64,000 nt of DNA. Origin: Anaerolineae bacterium (GTDB lineage: Bacteria; Chloroflexota; Anaerolineae; Aggregatilineales; Phototrophicaceae). Where the stretch lies: positions 152,019 to 216,018 of the forward strand of contig JALHNB010000001.1 in NCBI GenBank assembly GCA_022843745.1. The letters run 5' to 3'. Positions within the stretch are counted from its first letter, which is position 1; every line of letters starts with the position of its first letter. Below, one piece after another: positions 45,951 through 53,795 of the stretch. Position numbers and translations under genes: made by a program. The notes beneath the pieces are model-generated. The model saw only the letters and a program-made list of their open reading frames with translations, did not search any database and was not told the DNA's origin.

Positions 45951-47174
45951 ATGACCTCGCTCCTGTCCACCAACACCCTCACGCTGCTTGTGAGCAATGG
46001 CGGCAGCGTCTTGCTTTCGTTCGCGCTGTCGGTTTTGATCGGGCGTGTGCTGGGGCAGGATGGGCTTGGCATTTATGCGACGACGTTAGCCTGGGTATTT
46101 CCGCTGTCGCTGCTGGCGGATTTCGGACTCGGAACGCTTATCACCCGCGATGTGGCACAAAACCCCGACTCCGCTGCTGATGTTTTGCGTGATACTGCAC
46201 CAACGCGACTACTCCTCGGCGGTGGGTTAACGCTGCTTCTTGTTGTTGCCGCGCCATTTTTGAGCAGTGATGCATCTGTCATTCGGGGTATCCAGATTTC
46301 CGCGCCGCTGGTCTTCATCGCGCCATTTTTCGGCGCATACACCGCTGTTTTCCGTGCTTATCGCGTCATGTGGCCGATTGCGTGGCTGAATGTCGGGATG
46401 TTGGTCGCGCAGGTGATTCTTACGGCGCTTGTTTTTCTGGCGGGCAGCGGCGTGATTGCTGCATTGGTCGTTAACGTCGCCACTTCAGCGGCGCAGCTTG
46501 CGGCGGCGTGGGCGCTGTGGCGCTGGAAATTTTCGGACGTAGGGGCGACGCATGCGTCGCCCCTACAAATGCGGGGTTTGTTAGCGAAGGCGTGGCCTTT
46601 CGCGCTGGCGGGGATATTGGCGGCGGTACAGCTTCGCGTCAGCGTGATTTTGCTCGAACGGCTGACCAACGCAGGCGAAGTCGGCGCTTATGCCGCAGCC
46701 AGTCGCTTTGTCGAGGCCGGACGCATGATCCCCAATGCCTTTTTCGGCGCACTGTTCCCGACTCTGGTAGCACTGGCAGCGAGTCCACCAGAGATGGCGA
46801 AAATATTTGCACGTGTGACAGTGGCGCTCATGGTTTTTGGGATTACACTCGGCCTGATTTTTGCGCTGTTTACGCCGTCGATTATCAAGCTGACCTACGG
46901 TGATGAATTCGCCCCTGCTATCCCCATTTTGCAAATCGTGATGTGGTCGCTGCTGCCGTCTATGCTGCGCGGCGCACGAACACTTTACTGGTATGCGCGT
47001 GAGCAGGAGCGCTTCGTAAATATCGTCACTGCTGTCACTTTAACCCTTCAGATCGTCCTCAGTTTGTGGCTGATTCCGCAACAGGGCGCGCTCGGCGTTG
47101 CCATCGTGATTTTAGTCGTTGAAAGTGCGGCTTTTGTGGCACTGATGTGGGGGCGAAATGTCGCGGCGAGTTGA
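45951..47174 (+). CDS. Polysaccharide flippase (MOP superfamily)
   Basis: About 407 residues with 12 or so hydrophobic segments, in the Wzx/RfbX-like pattern (GRVLGQDGLGIYATTLAWVF, FGLGTLITRD, a late LPSMLRGARTLYWYAREQE). It would move lipid-linked glycans across the membrane. The ATG at 45951 is 1 bp after the kinase stop. Inside the gene a perfect 28-bp palindrome (46539-46566) encodes VGATHASPL without breaking the frame, between two membrane helices. Confidence 0.87.
   Translation: MTSLLSTNTLTLLVSNGGSVLLSFALSVLIGRVLGQDGLGIYATTLAWVFPLSLLADFGLGTLITRDVAQNPDSAADVLRDTAPTRLLLGGGLTLLLVVAAPFLSSDASVIRGIQISAPLVFIAPFFGAYTAVFRAYRVMWPIAWLNVGMLVAQVILTALVFLAGSGVIAALVVNVATSAAQLAAAWALWRWKFSDVGATHASPLQMRGLLAKAWPFALAGILAAVQLRVSVILLERLTNAGEVGAYAAASRFVEAGRMIPNAFFGALFPTLVALAASPPEMAKIFARVTVALMVFGITLGLIFALFTPSIIKLTYGDEFAPAIPILQIVMWSLLPSMLRGARTLYWYAREQERFVNIVTAVTLTLQIVLSLWLIPQQGALGVAIVILVVESAAFVALMWGRNVAAS
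46539..46566 (+). repeat. 28-bp perfect palindrome inserted in the flippase gene
   Basis: GTAGGGGCGACGCA followed by its exact reverse complement. In frame it reads VGATHASP. Its outer GTAGGGGC arms match the intergenic palindromes at 33988 and 10086, so it appears to be a mobile or spreading small repeat that landed in a coding region. Confidence 0.88.
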
Positions 47175-48672
47175 TCTCTGGCTGATTGTAATGTTGTTGA
47201 TCGTCGGTTTTATGCTGCGGGCGATAATTGTCGTCAGCTATCAATTTGACGGCCTGTATGGTCAAGACCCTTATGCTTACTTCGACTTCGCGCGGACAGT
47301 TGTAGAAGGACATGAACCAGGGGCTTTTTTCTGGCCTTTGGGTTATCCCGCGCTGCTTATAGCTGGATTCGCTTTTTTTGGTGTAAGCGCACAGGTCGGG
47401 CAAATCATCAATCTGCTTTTGGGCGCGGCGCTCTCGCCTTTGGTGTACATTCTGGCACGTCAAACAGGCTCTCGACGCTTCGGTGCATTCGTCGCAGGGA
47501 TTTTGATGCTGGCCTGTGGGCAAGCACTCCAATCCAGTCTCGTGCTGATGTCAGATATCCCTACCCTGTTCTGGGCAGCTCTGAGCGCGATTTTGCTGTT
47601 CCGCTATGCACAGGTTCAGCAAGTACGTTGGCTGGCATTTTCTGCGCTGACACTGGCATTAGCCTGTATCACGCGCTGGTTGTCGCTCTCGCTTGCCATA
47701 CCCTGGGCGCTGGTGGTGTTGTGGATATGGCGTTGGCGATTTCGCTGGCGTGATGGGCTGGTGGCGGCATTGGCTGCCTTCGTGATATTCATGCCACAAA
47801 TTCTATACAGCATGAGCAGCTCATACCCAACGCTCAGTCATCATTGGGTCGAAGGTTGGTCGCTGCAAAACGTGTTCCAGCGCGAATTTAACAACGTAGA
47901 TGGCTATTATCTCTACGCGCAGATCAACGCCATTTTTTACGCGCAGGTGTTTCACAATGCCTATTATCTTGCGCCAGTTCTCGCACCGTTTTCGCTGATC
48001 GGCATCGGCAGTATCCTCAATAAGCGGCAATTTACAGCGGCGATCATTTTGTTGGGCTGGCTTCTGATGCCCTATGTTTTTCTGGTGGGCATCCCTTATC
48101 AGAATATTCGCTATCCGTTAATTCTTTTCCCGCCGGCGGCTGTGCTGGTCGGGCTTGGCATGGAAGCTGCGGGGAAATGGTTGCAGGAATTTATTTCGAA
48201 AAGTCTGCTTCTACGGACGAATCTCAGACCTGCCCGTACAAAAGCGTATGTCGTCTATGGAGGTATGATTGCATTGATTGCCGTTGGCCTCGCGCACACC
48301 GCCAGCGCCAGCCGCCCCATTATTCATGCTTTTATCACCAATCAGCAGCGTGACCGAGCGCTCGCAGAGTGGACTCAGGCCAATGTTCCGCCTGATGCAA
48401 CACTTTACACATTCAGCGTGACGCTGACACTTCAGCATCATACATCGCTCGACGTATACGAAATTTTCTATGAGACACCGGAAACGCTGGAAGAACGCTG
48501 GCTGACGAATAGCTTATCTGATACCGATTATTTACTGGTTAATCTGTGGGAAATCACGCACCAATGGGAAGGGCTTGCGCCGCAGATTGCCTACGACTGG
48601 CTGCGCACTGAGCGTGGGCTGATTGAACGTGCGCGTTACGGCAACTATACCCTGTTCGAGATTGGCGCATGA
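47158..48672 (+). CDS. GT39/ArnT-like membrane glycosyltransferase
   Basis: A 504-residue protein with about 11 hydrophobic segments and an N-terminal acidic loop (YGQDPYAYFDFAR), typical of dolichyl- or undecaprenyl-phosphate-sugar-dependent transferases (PMT/ArnT type). It likely adds a sugar or lipid-linked unit at the outer face. It overlaps the flippase by 17 bp and the next GT by 4. A decayed palindrome at 48211 encodes LLRTNLRPARTK. Confidence 0.82.
   Translation: MSRRVDLWLIVMLLIVGFMLRAIIVVSYQFDGLYGQDPYAYFDFARTVVEGHEPGAFFWPLGYPALLIAGFAFFGVSAQVGQIINLLLGAALSPLVYILARQTGSRRFGAFVAGILMLACGQALQSSLVLMSDIPTLFWAALSAILLFRYAQVQQVRWLAFSALTLALACITRWLSLSLAIPWALVVLWIWRWRFRWRDGLVAALAAFVIFMPQILYSMSSSYPTLSHHWVEGWSLQNVFQREFNNVDGYYLYAQINAIFYAQVFHNAYYLAPVLAPFSLIGIGSILNKRQFTAAIILLGWLLMPYVFLVGIPYQNIRYPLILFPPAAVLVGLGMEAAGKWLQEFISKSLLLRTNLRPARTKAYVVYGGMIALIAVGLAHTASASRPIIHAFITNQQRDRALAEWTQANVPPDATLYTFSVTLTLQHHTSLDVYEIFYETPETLEERWLTNSLSDTDYLLVNLWEITHQWEGLAPQIAYDWLRTERGLIERARYGNYTLFEIGA
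48211..48240 (+). repeat. Decayed palindromic repeat inside the GT39-like gene
   Basis: TACGGACGAATCTCAGACC, then TGCCCGTA: an imperfect palindrome sharing TCTCAGACCTGCCC with the repeat at 33988. It reads in frame as RTNLRPART in a loop between hydrophobic segments. Confidence 0.6.
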
Positions 48673-49775
48673 ACATCGGCATTTTGCTCCCCGGCTTCAG
48701 CAGCGATGAAAACGATTGGGCGATTCCGGTACAGTTGAATCTCGTGCGCGAAATGGCGCGTCATGATGATGTGCGTGTGTTGGCGCTGCGCTATCCTCAC
48801 CGCCGTGATCGCTATTCGGTCTATGGCGCGGAAGTGCATTCACTCGGCGTTGGGCAGGTGCGCGGCTCTAGGCGTTTGGCGCTGTGGTGGGACGCTATCA
48901 AAACGCTGTGGCGGCTGCATCGTGAAAAACCATTTGACGTTTTCCACGCGATGTGGGCGGACGAAACGGGGTTAATTGCTGCCTGGGCGGGAAAATTGTT
49001 AAACGTACCTGTGGTCGTATCCATCGCAGGCGGCGAACTCGTCGGTTTTGAGGATATTGGATATGGTTTGCAGCGCGGCGCGTTCAGCCATTGGACGGTG
49101 GGTCAGGCATTGACGGGCGCAAATGCCGTTATCGCTGCCTGTTCATATGCGAAAAATCTGATCGCGCAGGCGGGTTACGCGATTCCCGATTCGAAAATTC
49201 GCATCATGACGCCTGGCGTTGATACGAAAGTGTTTTCGCCCAGTACAGAGCCGCCAATTCCAAATCGCCTGATTCATGTCGGGTCGCTCGTCGGCGTGAA
49301 AGATCAAGCCACACTGCTACGAGCGCTGGCAAAATTAGAGGGTGTGATGCTGGATATTCTCGGCACAGGGCCGGAACAAGCACGGCTTGAGCTTTTGGCA
49401 TCGGAATTGCAGATTCGCGAACGGATCAATTTTATCGGCGCGGTGCATCATCTCGATTTGCCCAAATATTATCGTCGTGCGGCGCTCAATGTCCTCACAT
49501 CACGTCACGAAGGGCTAGGGATGGTCACGCTGGAAGCAGGCGCGTGTTGTGTGCCGACAATCAGTACAAACGTCGGCTTGCTGCCGGATATTCCCACAAT
49601 GGGCGCGGTTGTTCCTGTCGGCGATGATGCAGCGCTGGCAAACGCGATCCAAAATTTGCTATCCGACGAAAATCGATGTGCTGAAATTGGCTCGGCAGCG
49701 CATCGAATAGTCACCGAAAAATTCACCATTCAGCACACGGTTGCGCAATTTCGAGCGTTGTATAGGCAGCTTTAG
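48669..49775 (+). CDS. GT4-family glycosyltransferase
   Basis: A 368-residue GT-B transferase. The N-terminal lobe has an early hydrophobic strand and GVDTK (VDTKVFSP) before the linker; the C-terminal lobe has LIHVGSLVGVKDQATLLRA, LDILGTGPE and the E-x7-E region (SRHEGLGMVTLEAGACCVP). It likely extends the cluster's glycan at the cytoplasmic face. ATGA overlap with the previous gene. Confidence 0.92.
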   Translation: MNIGILLPGFSSDENDWAIPVQLNLVREMARHDDVRVLALRYPHRRDRYSVYGAEVHSLGVGQVRGSRRLALWWDAIKTLWRLHREKPFDVFHAMWADETGLIAAWAGKLLNVPVVVSIAGGELVGFEDIGYGLQRGAFSHWTVGQALTGANAVIAACSYAKNLIAQAGYAIPDSKIRIMTPGVDTKVFSPSTEPPIPNRLIHVGSLVGVKDQATLLRALAKLEGVMLDILGTGPEQARLELLASELQIRERINFIGAVHHLDLPKYYRRAALNVLTSRHEGLGMVTLEAGACCVPTISTNVGLLPDIPTMGAVVPVGDDAALANAIQNLLSDENRCAEIGSAAHRIVTEKFTIQHTVAQFRALYRQL

Positions 49776-49790
49776 AGGATTTGTTTACAA

Positions 49791-49817
49791 GTTGGGCACA
49801 CCGCCGTGTGTCCCTAC
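49791..49817. repeat. 27-bp imperfect palindrome joined to the hairpin repeat
   Basis: GTTGGGCACAC, CGCC, GTGTGTCCCTAC. Same outer shape as the GTAGGG palindromes; it abuts the 49-bp hairpin repeat at 49817. Confidence 0.6.
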
Positions 49818-49865
49818 TCCCCTTTCTCCATGCAATGGGGAAAGGGGTTGGGGGATAGGGGTTAA
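49817..49865. repeat. 49-bp hairpin repeat, second copy
   Basis: 48 of 49 bases match 25943-25991. Its last bases (GGTTAA) supply the stop codon of the minus-strand methyltransferase (TAA at 49864-49862), so the repeat boundary defines the protein's end. Likely a bidirectional terminator. Confidence 0.8.
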
Positions 49866-50563
49866 ACGGTTTTCCACCAGATTCCGGTACATTCCGGCAC
49901 GATCAGCATTTTTTCGCGCACGATGCGGTTCGCCAGATCATCGCCGAAGAAAAATCGCGTGAGATGGTCGGCTTCATCAACGGAATTAAAGCGATAATCC
50001 GTCCGTATCCAAGTCGATGCGAACCCTTTTTCCTCTTCAAGCCACTCGTAGTAATCCTTGTGTTTACGGTTCGGGGGCATCGGCGTTTCGCTGCCTGTGC
50101 CGAGCGTTTCGAGGATGATGGCCGTCCCGCCGGGTCGCAGAACGCGCTCCATTTCCTTAATGAACTGCCCGATAATGTCTGTCCAGTAATCGACGTACCA
50201 GCTTGTCGAATGGCCGAAATTCCACCCGGCAATCGCGACATCAGCGCTGGCGTTTTCAGCAGAGAGCGAACGATTATCTCCCCGCGTCAGCGTCCAGTTA
50301 TTCGTGCCGATGGCTTCCAGCGTTGGTCGGGCTGCATCCAGCATATGCTGTGAAGCATCAAAAGCATGAATGGATTTCACTTTTGGCGAGAGTAGTCGCG
50401 TCAAGCGTCCTGTTCCCGCGCCCATCTCGACCACATCCAGCGCCGCCAGTGGGCGAATTTTTTCCAGGGCAGGCAGGATATTGCCTTCATAATCCTCACG
50501 GCTGACCATTGCGTCATATTGGGCAGCTTTGCTGGCGTAAATTACCTGAAAATGATCGCGCAT
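49862..50563 (-). CDS. SAM-dependent methyltransferase (class I)
   Basis: About 233 residues: LDVVEMGAGTGRLTRLL (motif I), IHAFDASQHMLDAA, GDNRSLSA and LRPGGTAIILETLG. Substrate unknown. The ATG at 50563 has GGAG 7 bases upstream; two in-frame starts further up overlap the TIR stop. Third gene of a phosphohexomutase-TIR-methyltransferase run. Confidence 0.85.
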   Translation of the reverse strand: MRDHFQVIYASKAAQYDAMVSREDYEGNILPALEKIRPLAALDVVEMGAGTGRLTRLLSPKVKSIHAFDASQHMLDAARPTLEAIGTNNWTLTRGDNRSLSAENASADVAIAGWNFGHSTSWYVDYWTDIIGQFIKEMERVLRPGGTAIILETLGTGSETPMPPNRKHKDYYEWLEEEKGFASTWIRTDYRFNSVDEADHLTRFFFGDDLANRIVREKMLIVPECTGIWWKTV

Positions 50564-50574
50564 GAGAATCTCCA

Positions 50575-51699
50575 TCAATTCGTGACTGGTACGGGGTCAA
50601 TGACCGGCACCTCAATTGTAAGCGTTGTGTTCTGGTTGGTGAATTGGGCGGCAATCCAGCCTTGAATCCTCTGGCCACCACCTTCCCATTCAATCAGATA
50701 CCATTCGGTGTATTCTGTTTCCGTCCCCTCCCGCCCGGTACGTCCCAGCACCGAAACGGTAGCCCCGGTCTGAAGAAGTCCAATGATTTCCCAGTTCACT
50801 CCCGGCCCTACGCGCAGACGCAGCGGGCCATCTTCAACGACGGCTTTGGGAATGTAACCTTCTAGCGTGGCGACAGCAGCGACGGCGGTTGCAGCACTGG
50901 CTTCCGCTACGTCTGCCAGGGCATAGGCTGTCGCGGCGTTGTCGGCGGCGAGTCCCAGCGCGAAGGTAGCGGTTGCAGCATTATCATTGGCGAGATTCGA
51001 GTTAGCGGCGGCGGCCTGCCATTGGATAAAGGCAAAAACCGCTAATAGGCTGGTGAGCAAAAGCCCGGCAACGAGCGCACCAATCGTCGTTCGCTGGCGG
51101 GCATTCGCGCTTTTCCGGCTGATGGCGATAAACTGCTTGTGCAATTCAAGCGGCTGCGGTTCTTTGCCCGCGCTGGCGTACAGCCATGTTTCGGCATCAG
51201 TCAGGTCGCTGCCGCGCAGGAGCAGGCTGGCATCGCGATTTTTGTTATCCCATTCCTTCGCACGTACAAGCAGGCGCGTATGTTCCCGCACAAACGAAAG
51301 ATCGGTGTCAATCGCCTTGAGCAGCGCCGCGACTGATTTTTCAAAATCGTCCTGTTCGCGGAAGAAAATCCAGTTGTGTGACCGGATAGCCGGATGAATG
51401 CGCGGCTGGTCTTCCGTGCCAAGTTCCTGCCGCAGCACAGGCACGATCCGCTTGTTGTGGCTGACCGCGTAGTCAATTTCTTTCTGGCAGACCTCCGAGC
51501 GCACACCATCCGGGCTGATGATGAACAAGAAGGTTTGCGCGGCTTCGATCCCCGCGCAAATTTCCTGCCACCAATCGGCGGACAGCGGAATATCTTCCCA
51601 ATCGACCCAGATGTCGCGTTGATGTCTCGTGAGCGCTTCGTGCAGACGACGTATAAAATCGTTGTCTTTGCGCGAGTATGAAATGAACACGTCGGTCAT
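50575..51699 (-). CDS. TIR - transmembrane - SH3b protein
   Basis: A 374-residue protein. The TIR domain is at 1-~140 (DVFISYSRKDNDF start; Glu46 in ADWWQEICAGIE is the likely catalytic Glu of NADase TIRs; LFIISPDGVRSE). A linker common to TIR-WD40 and TIR-SUMF1 proteins follows (LLLRGSDLTDAETWL, FIAISRKSANARQR), then a TM segment (~207-228), an Ala-rich coiled stretch (~230-275) and a C-terminal SH3b domain (LRLRVGPGVNWEIIGLL). This layout puts TIR inside the cell and SH3b outside, suggesting a wall-sensing NAD+-cleaving or signalling protein. It starts 9 bp after the phosphohexomutase gene. Confidence 0.85.
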   Translation of the reverse strand: MTDVFISYSRKDNDFIRRLHEALTRHQRDIWVDWEDIPLSADWWQEICAGIEAAQTFLFIISPDGVRSEVCQKEIDYAVSHNKRIVPVLRQELGTEDQPRIHPAIRSHNWIFFREQDDFEKSVAALLKAIDTDLSFVREHTRLLVRAKEWDNKNRDASLLLRGSDLTDAETWLYASAGKEPQPLELHKQFIAISRKSANARQRTTIGALVAGLLLTSLLAVFAFIQWQAAAANSNLANDNAATATFALGLAADNAATAYALADVAEASAATAVAAVATLEGYIPKAVVEDGPLRLRVGPGVNWEIIGLLQTGATVSVLGRTGREGTETEYTEWYLIEWEGGGQRIQGWIAAQFTNQNTTLTIEVPVIDPVPVTN

Positions 51700-51708
51700 T
51701 GATGCGGC

Positions 51709-53127
51709 CTATTGGCTAAATGCTTCGATTTGTTTCGTCAGCTTATCCTGGTTGATTTCAGGATGCTTGTCGAGCAGCGCCTTGAAGCGTTTCATATATT
51801 CCAATACCTGCGCACGTTCATAAGCCTCGAAACGCAGCGTGATCGCGGGCTGTGTATTACTGGCACGTACCAATCCCCATCCATGTTCGAACAACGCGCG
51901 CACACCGTCGAGCGTGATGACCTCGTAAGTTTTCGCAAGTTCCTGGCTGATCTCTTCAATGATTGCGAATTTCACAGCGTCCGGCGCGTCGAGGATGATT
52001 TCCGGTGTGGCGGGCAGCTTGGGAATCTCGTCAAATAATTCGGAGACGGTTTTGCCGGAGTTGGCGATGATTTGCAGCGTCTTGAGCGCGACCAGCGGCG
52101 CATCGTCAAAACCATAATAATTTTCGCCGACGAACAGATGCCCGCTGACTTCGCCACCCAGTGGTGAGCCGATTTCCGCCATTTTTTGCTTGATGAGGCT
52201 GTGTCCGGTCTTCCACATCAGCGGCACACCACCCGCTTGCTTGATGACATCCGGCAGCGCTTGCGAGGCTTTCACGTCAAAAACGATGGTCGAGCCGGGA
52301 TGACGGGAGAGCAGATCACGCGCCAGCAGCGCCAGCAGACGATCCGCCGCGATGTGATGACCGTGATTGTCGATAAATCCACAGCGATCCGAGTCGCCGT
52401 CGAATGCCAGACCCATGTCCGCGCCGACTTCCACGACCATCTTTTCCAGGTCTTTGGTCATTTCCGGGTCTTCAGGATTCGGCAGATGGTTGGGATACGT
52501 GCCGTCGGATTCGCAGTAGAGACAATGAACGGTGATTCCGAGCGCTTCCAGAACAGGCGGCACATACGTCCCGCTGAGGCCGTTGCCCGCGTCCAGCACC
52601 ACCGTCAGGGGTCTGCTGATGGTGACTTTGCCCTGGATCGTCGCCATGTGGCGCTTGACGGTGTCGAAATCCTGTGAGATTGTCCCCGCACCAGAGGCAA
52701 ACCCATCTTTCTGGATGATGTCGAGCAAATCCAGAATCTGCTGCCCTGCCAGCGCCAGATTGCTGTAGGCCATTTTGATGCCGTTGTAGCGCGTGTCCAG
52801 ATGACTGCCCGTAATCATCACGCCTGCGCCTTTCGCGCCATAGCTGGCTGAGGCGAAATACAGCGTCGGTGTCAGCACCGCGCCAATATCGGTGACATTC
52901 AGCCCGGTAGAAGCGACACCTTCCATCATTGCCTGCTTGATTCCAGGTGAGGTCGTGCGGTTATCACAGCCGACGAACATGCGATCCGTGCCGAACTGTT
53001 TGGGCAGATAAGTGCCGAGTGCGCGACCTACCAGCCGCGCGAGTTCCGGCGTAATTTGTGGTTTTTCACCCGCAACTATGCCTCGGATGTCGTATTTACG
53101 GAAAATTGAGGTGTCAACTTGAGCCAT
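51709..53127 (-). CDS. Phosphoglucomutase/phosphomannomutase
   Basis: A 472-residue alpha-D-phosphohexomutase that shifts phosphate between C1 and C6. The catalytic serine loop is VMITGSHLDTRYNGIKM, where TGSHLD replaces the usual TASHNP; the metal site is FDGDSDRCGFID; sugar-binding GEVSGHLF and a phosphate-binding loop near the C-terminus (RASNTQPAITLRFEA) follow. It would supply GDP-mannose or similar precursors, consistent with the nearby glycan genes. Confidence 0.93.
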   Translation of the reverse strand: MAQVDTSIFRKYDIRGIVAGEKPQITPELARLVGRALGTYLPKQFGTDRMFVGCDNRTTSPGIKQAMMEGVASTGLNVTDIGAVLTPTLYFASASYGAKGAGVMITGSHLDTRYNGIKMAYSNLALAGQQILDLLDIIQKDGFASGAGTISQDFDTVKRHMATIQGKVTISRPLTVVLDAGNGLSGTYVPPVLEALGITVHCLYCESDGTYPNHLPNPEDPEMTKDLEKMVVEVGADMGLAFDGDSDRCGFIDNHGHHIAADRLLALLARDLLSRHPGSTIVFDVKASQALPDVIKQAGGVPLMWKTGHSLIKQKMAEIGSPLGGEVSGHLFVGENYYGFDDAPLVALKTLQIIANSGKTVSELFDEIPKLPATPEIILDAPDAVKFAIIEEISQELAKTYEVITLDGVRALFEHGWGLVRASNTQPAITLRFEAYERAQVLEYMKRFKALLDKHPEINQDKLTKQIEAFSQ

Positions 53128-53173
53128 TTTTCATTCCCTTTAATAAAATTAAGCGGGTCGCGTATGAGCTTGT

Positions 53174-53233
53174 CAGCCAGTCAGCTTGTTAGCCGATCAG
53201 CTATCAGCAAAAAGCTGAGATGCTGACTGGCTG
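53174..53233. repeat. Inverted repeat with 12-bp arms and GCTGA-type core
   Basis: CAGCCAGTCAGC and GCTGACTGGCTG flank a 36-base centre that holds more AGCT/TCAGC units. The right arm abuts the stop of the 182-residue gene. Composition matches the AGCTGA repeat at 63040. Possible terminator or repeat-element remnant. Confidence 0.6.
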
Positions 53234-53782
53234 CTAAAATTCTGTCGCGGCGTTGCGATAGAGCAGTTGGCAGGCTTCGCGCAGGGTCGCGCCACGTCCG
53301 CCGCTGTTGACGGAATCGCGTCGGGCGATCAACCGTGCCTGGACACGCGCGTTGGGGTTGGCGACGGGCTGATAAACGATCACCAAGCGCCAATCCGCAC
53401 CAAACGCCTTCTGGATCACCTGAATCAGACTGTCGAGGCTCTTTTGAGTTTCATTGTCCAACCACTGTTCATCTTTGTAGTTTACCGGCTTTTTGAGCGC
53501 GGCTTCCAACGACTTAAATATCGTGTGGTGACGATCCACTTCCCGCCAGAGGCCGCGCAGAGCGTCCGGCAGTGATGTCATATCAGGTGATTCTTCGGTG
53601 AATGTTGCCCATGACGCGGCGGCTTTCCAGCCGACATCACCATTTTCCAGAGGGTAAGCGGTGAGAGTCAGCAGCGCATCCGGGCTGTGTTCGGCGCTGA
53701 TATAGCCAATGGTGGCCTGCCATGCCTGGAAGCCTGTCTCAAGTCGTCTGGGTACCGGGATACTTGGTAACGTATCATCCAT
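53234..53782 (-). CDS. Uncharacterised protein, 182 residues
   Basis: I do not recognise a family. No signal peptide or TM segment. It has mixed strands and helices, with a central helical stretch (SLDSLIQVIQKAFGADWRLVIV) and a final helix (LREACQLLYRNAATEF). It starts 13 bp after the Clp gene, at the end of the VWA-PP2C-kinase-Clp run, so it may be an accessory or substrate-binding subunit. Confidence 0.5.
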   Translation of the reverse strand: MDDTLPSIPVPRRLETGFQAWQATIGYISAEHSPDALLTLTAYPLENGDVGWKAAASWATFTEESPDMTSLPDALRGLWREVDRHHTIFKSLEAALKKPVNYKDEQWLDNETQKSLDSLIQVIQKAFGADWRLVIVYQPVANPNARVQARLIARRDSVNSGGRGATLREACQLLYRNAATEF

Positions 53783-53795
53783 AGATTTACCCTCG

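Noticed and set aside
53174-53233. Phage attachment site or integron site
   Set aside because: The inverted repeat is near neither an integrase nor a tRNA; it fits the small GCTGA repeat type better.
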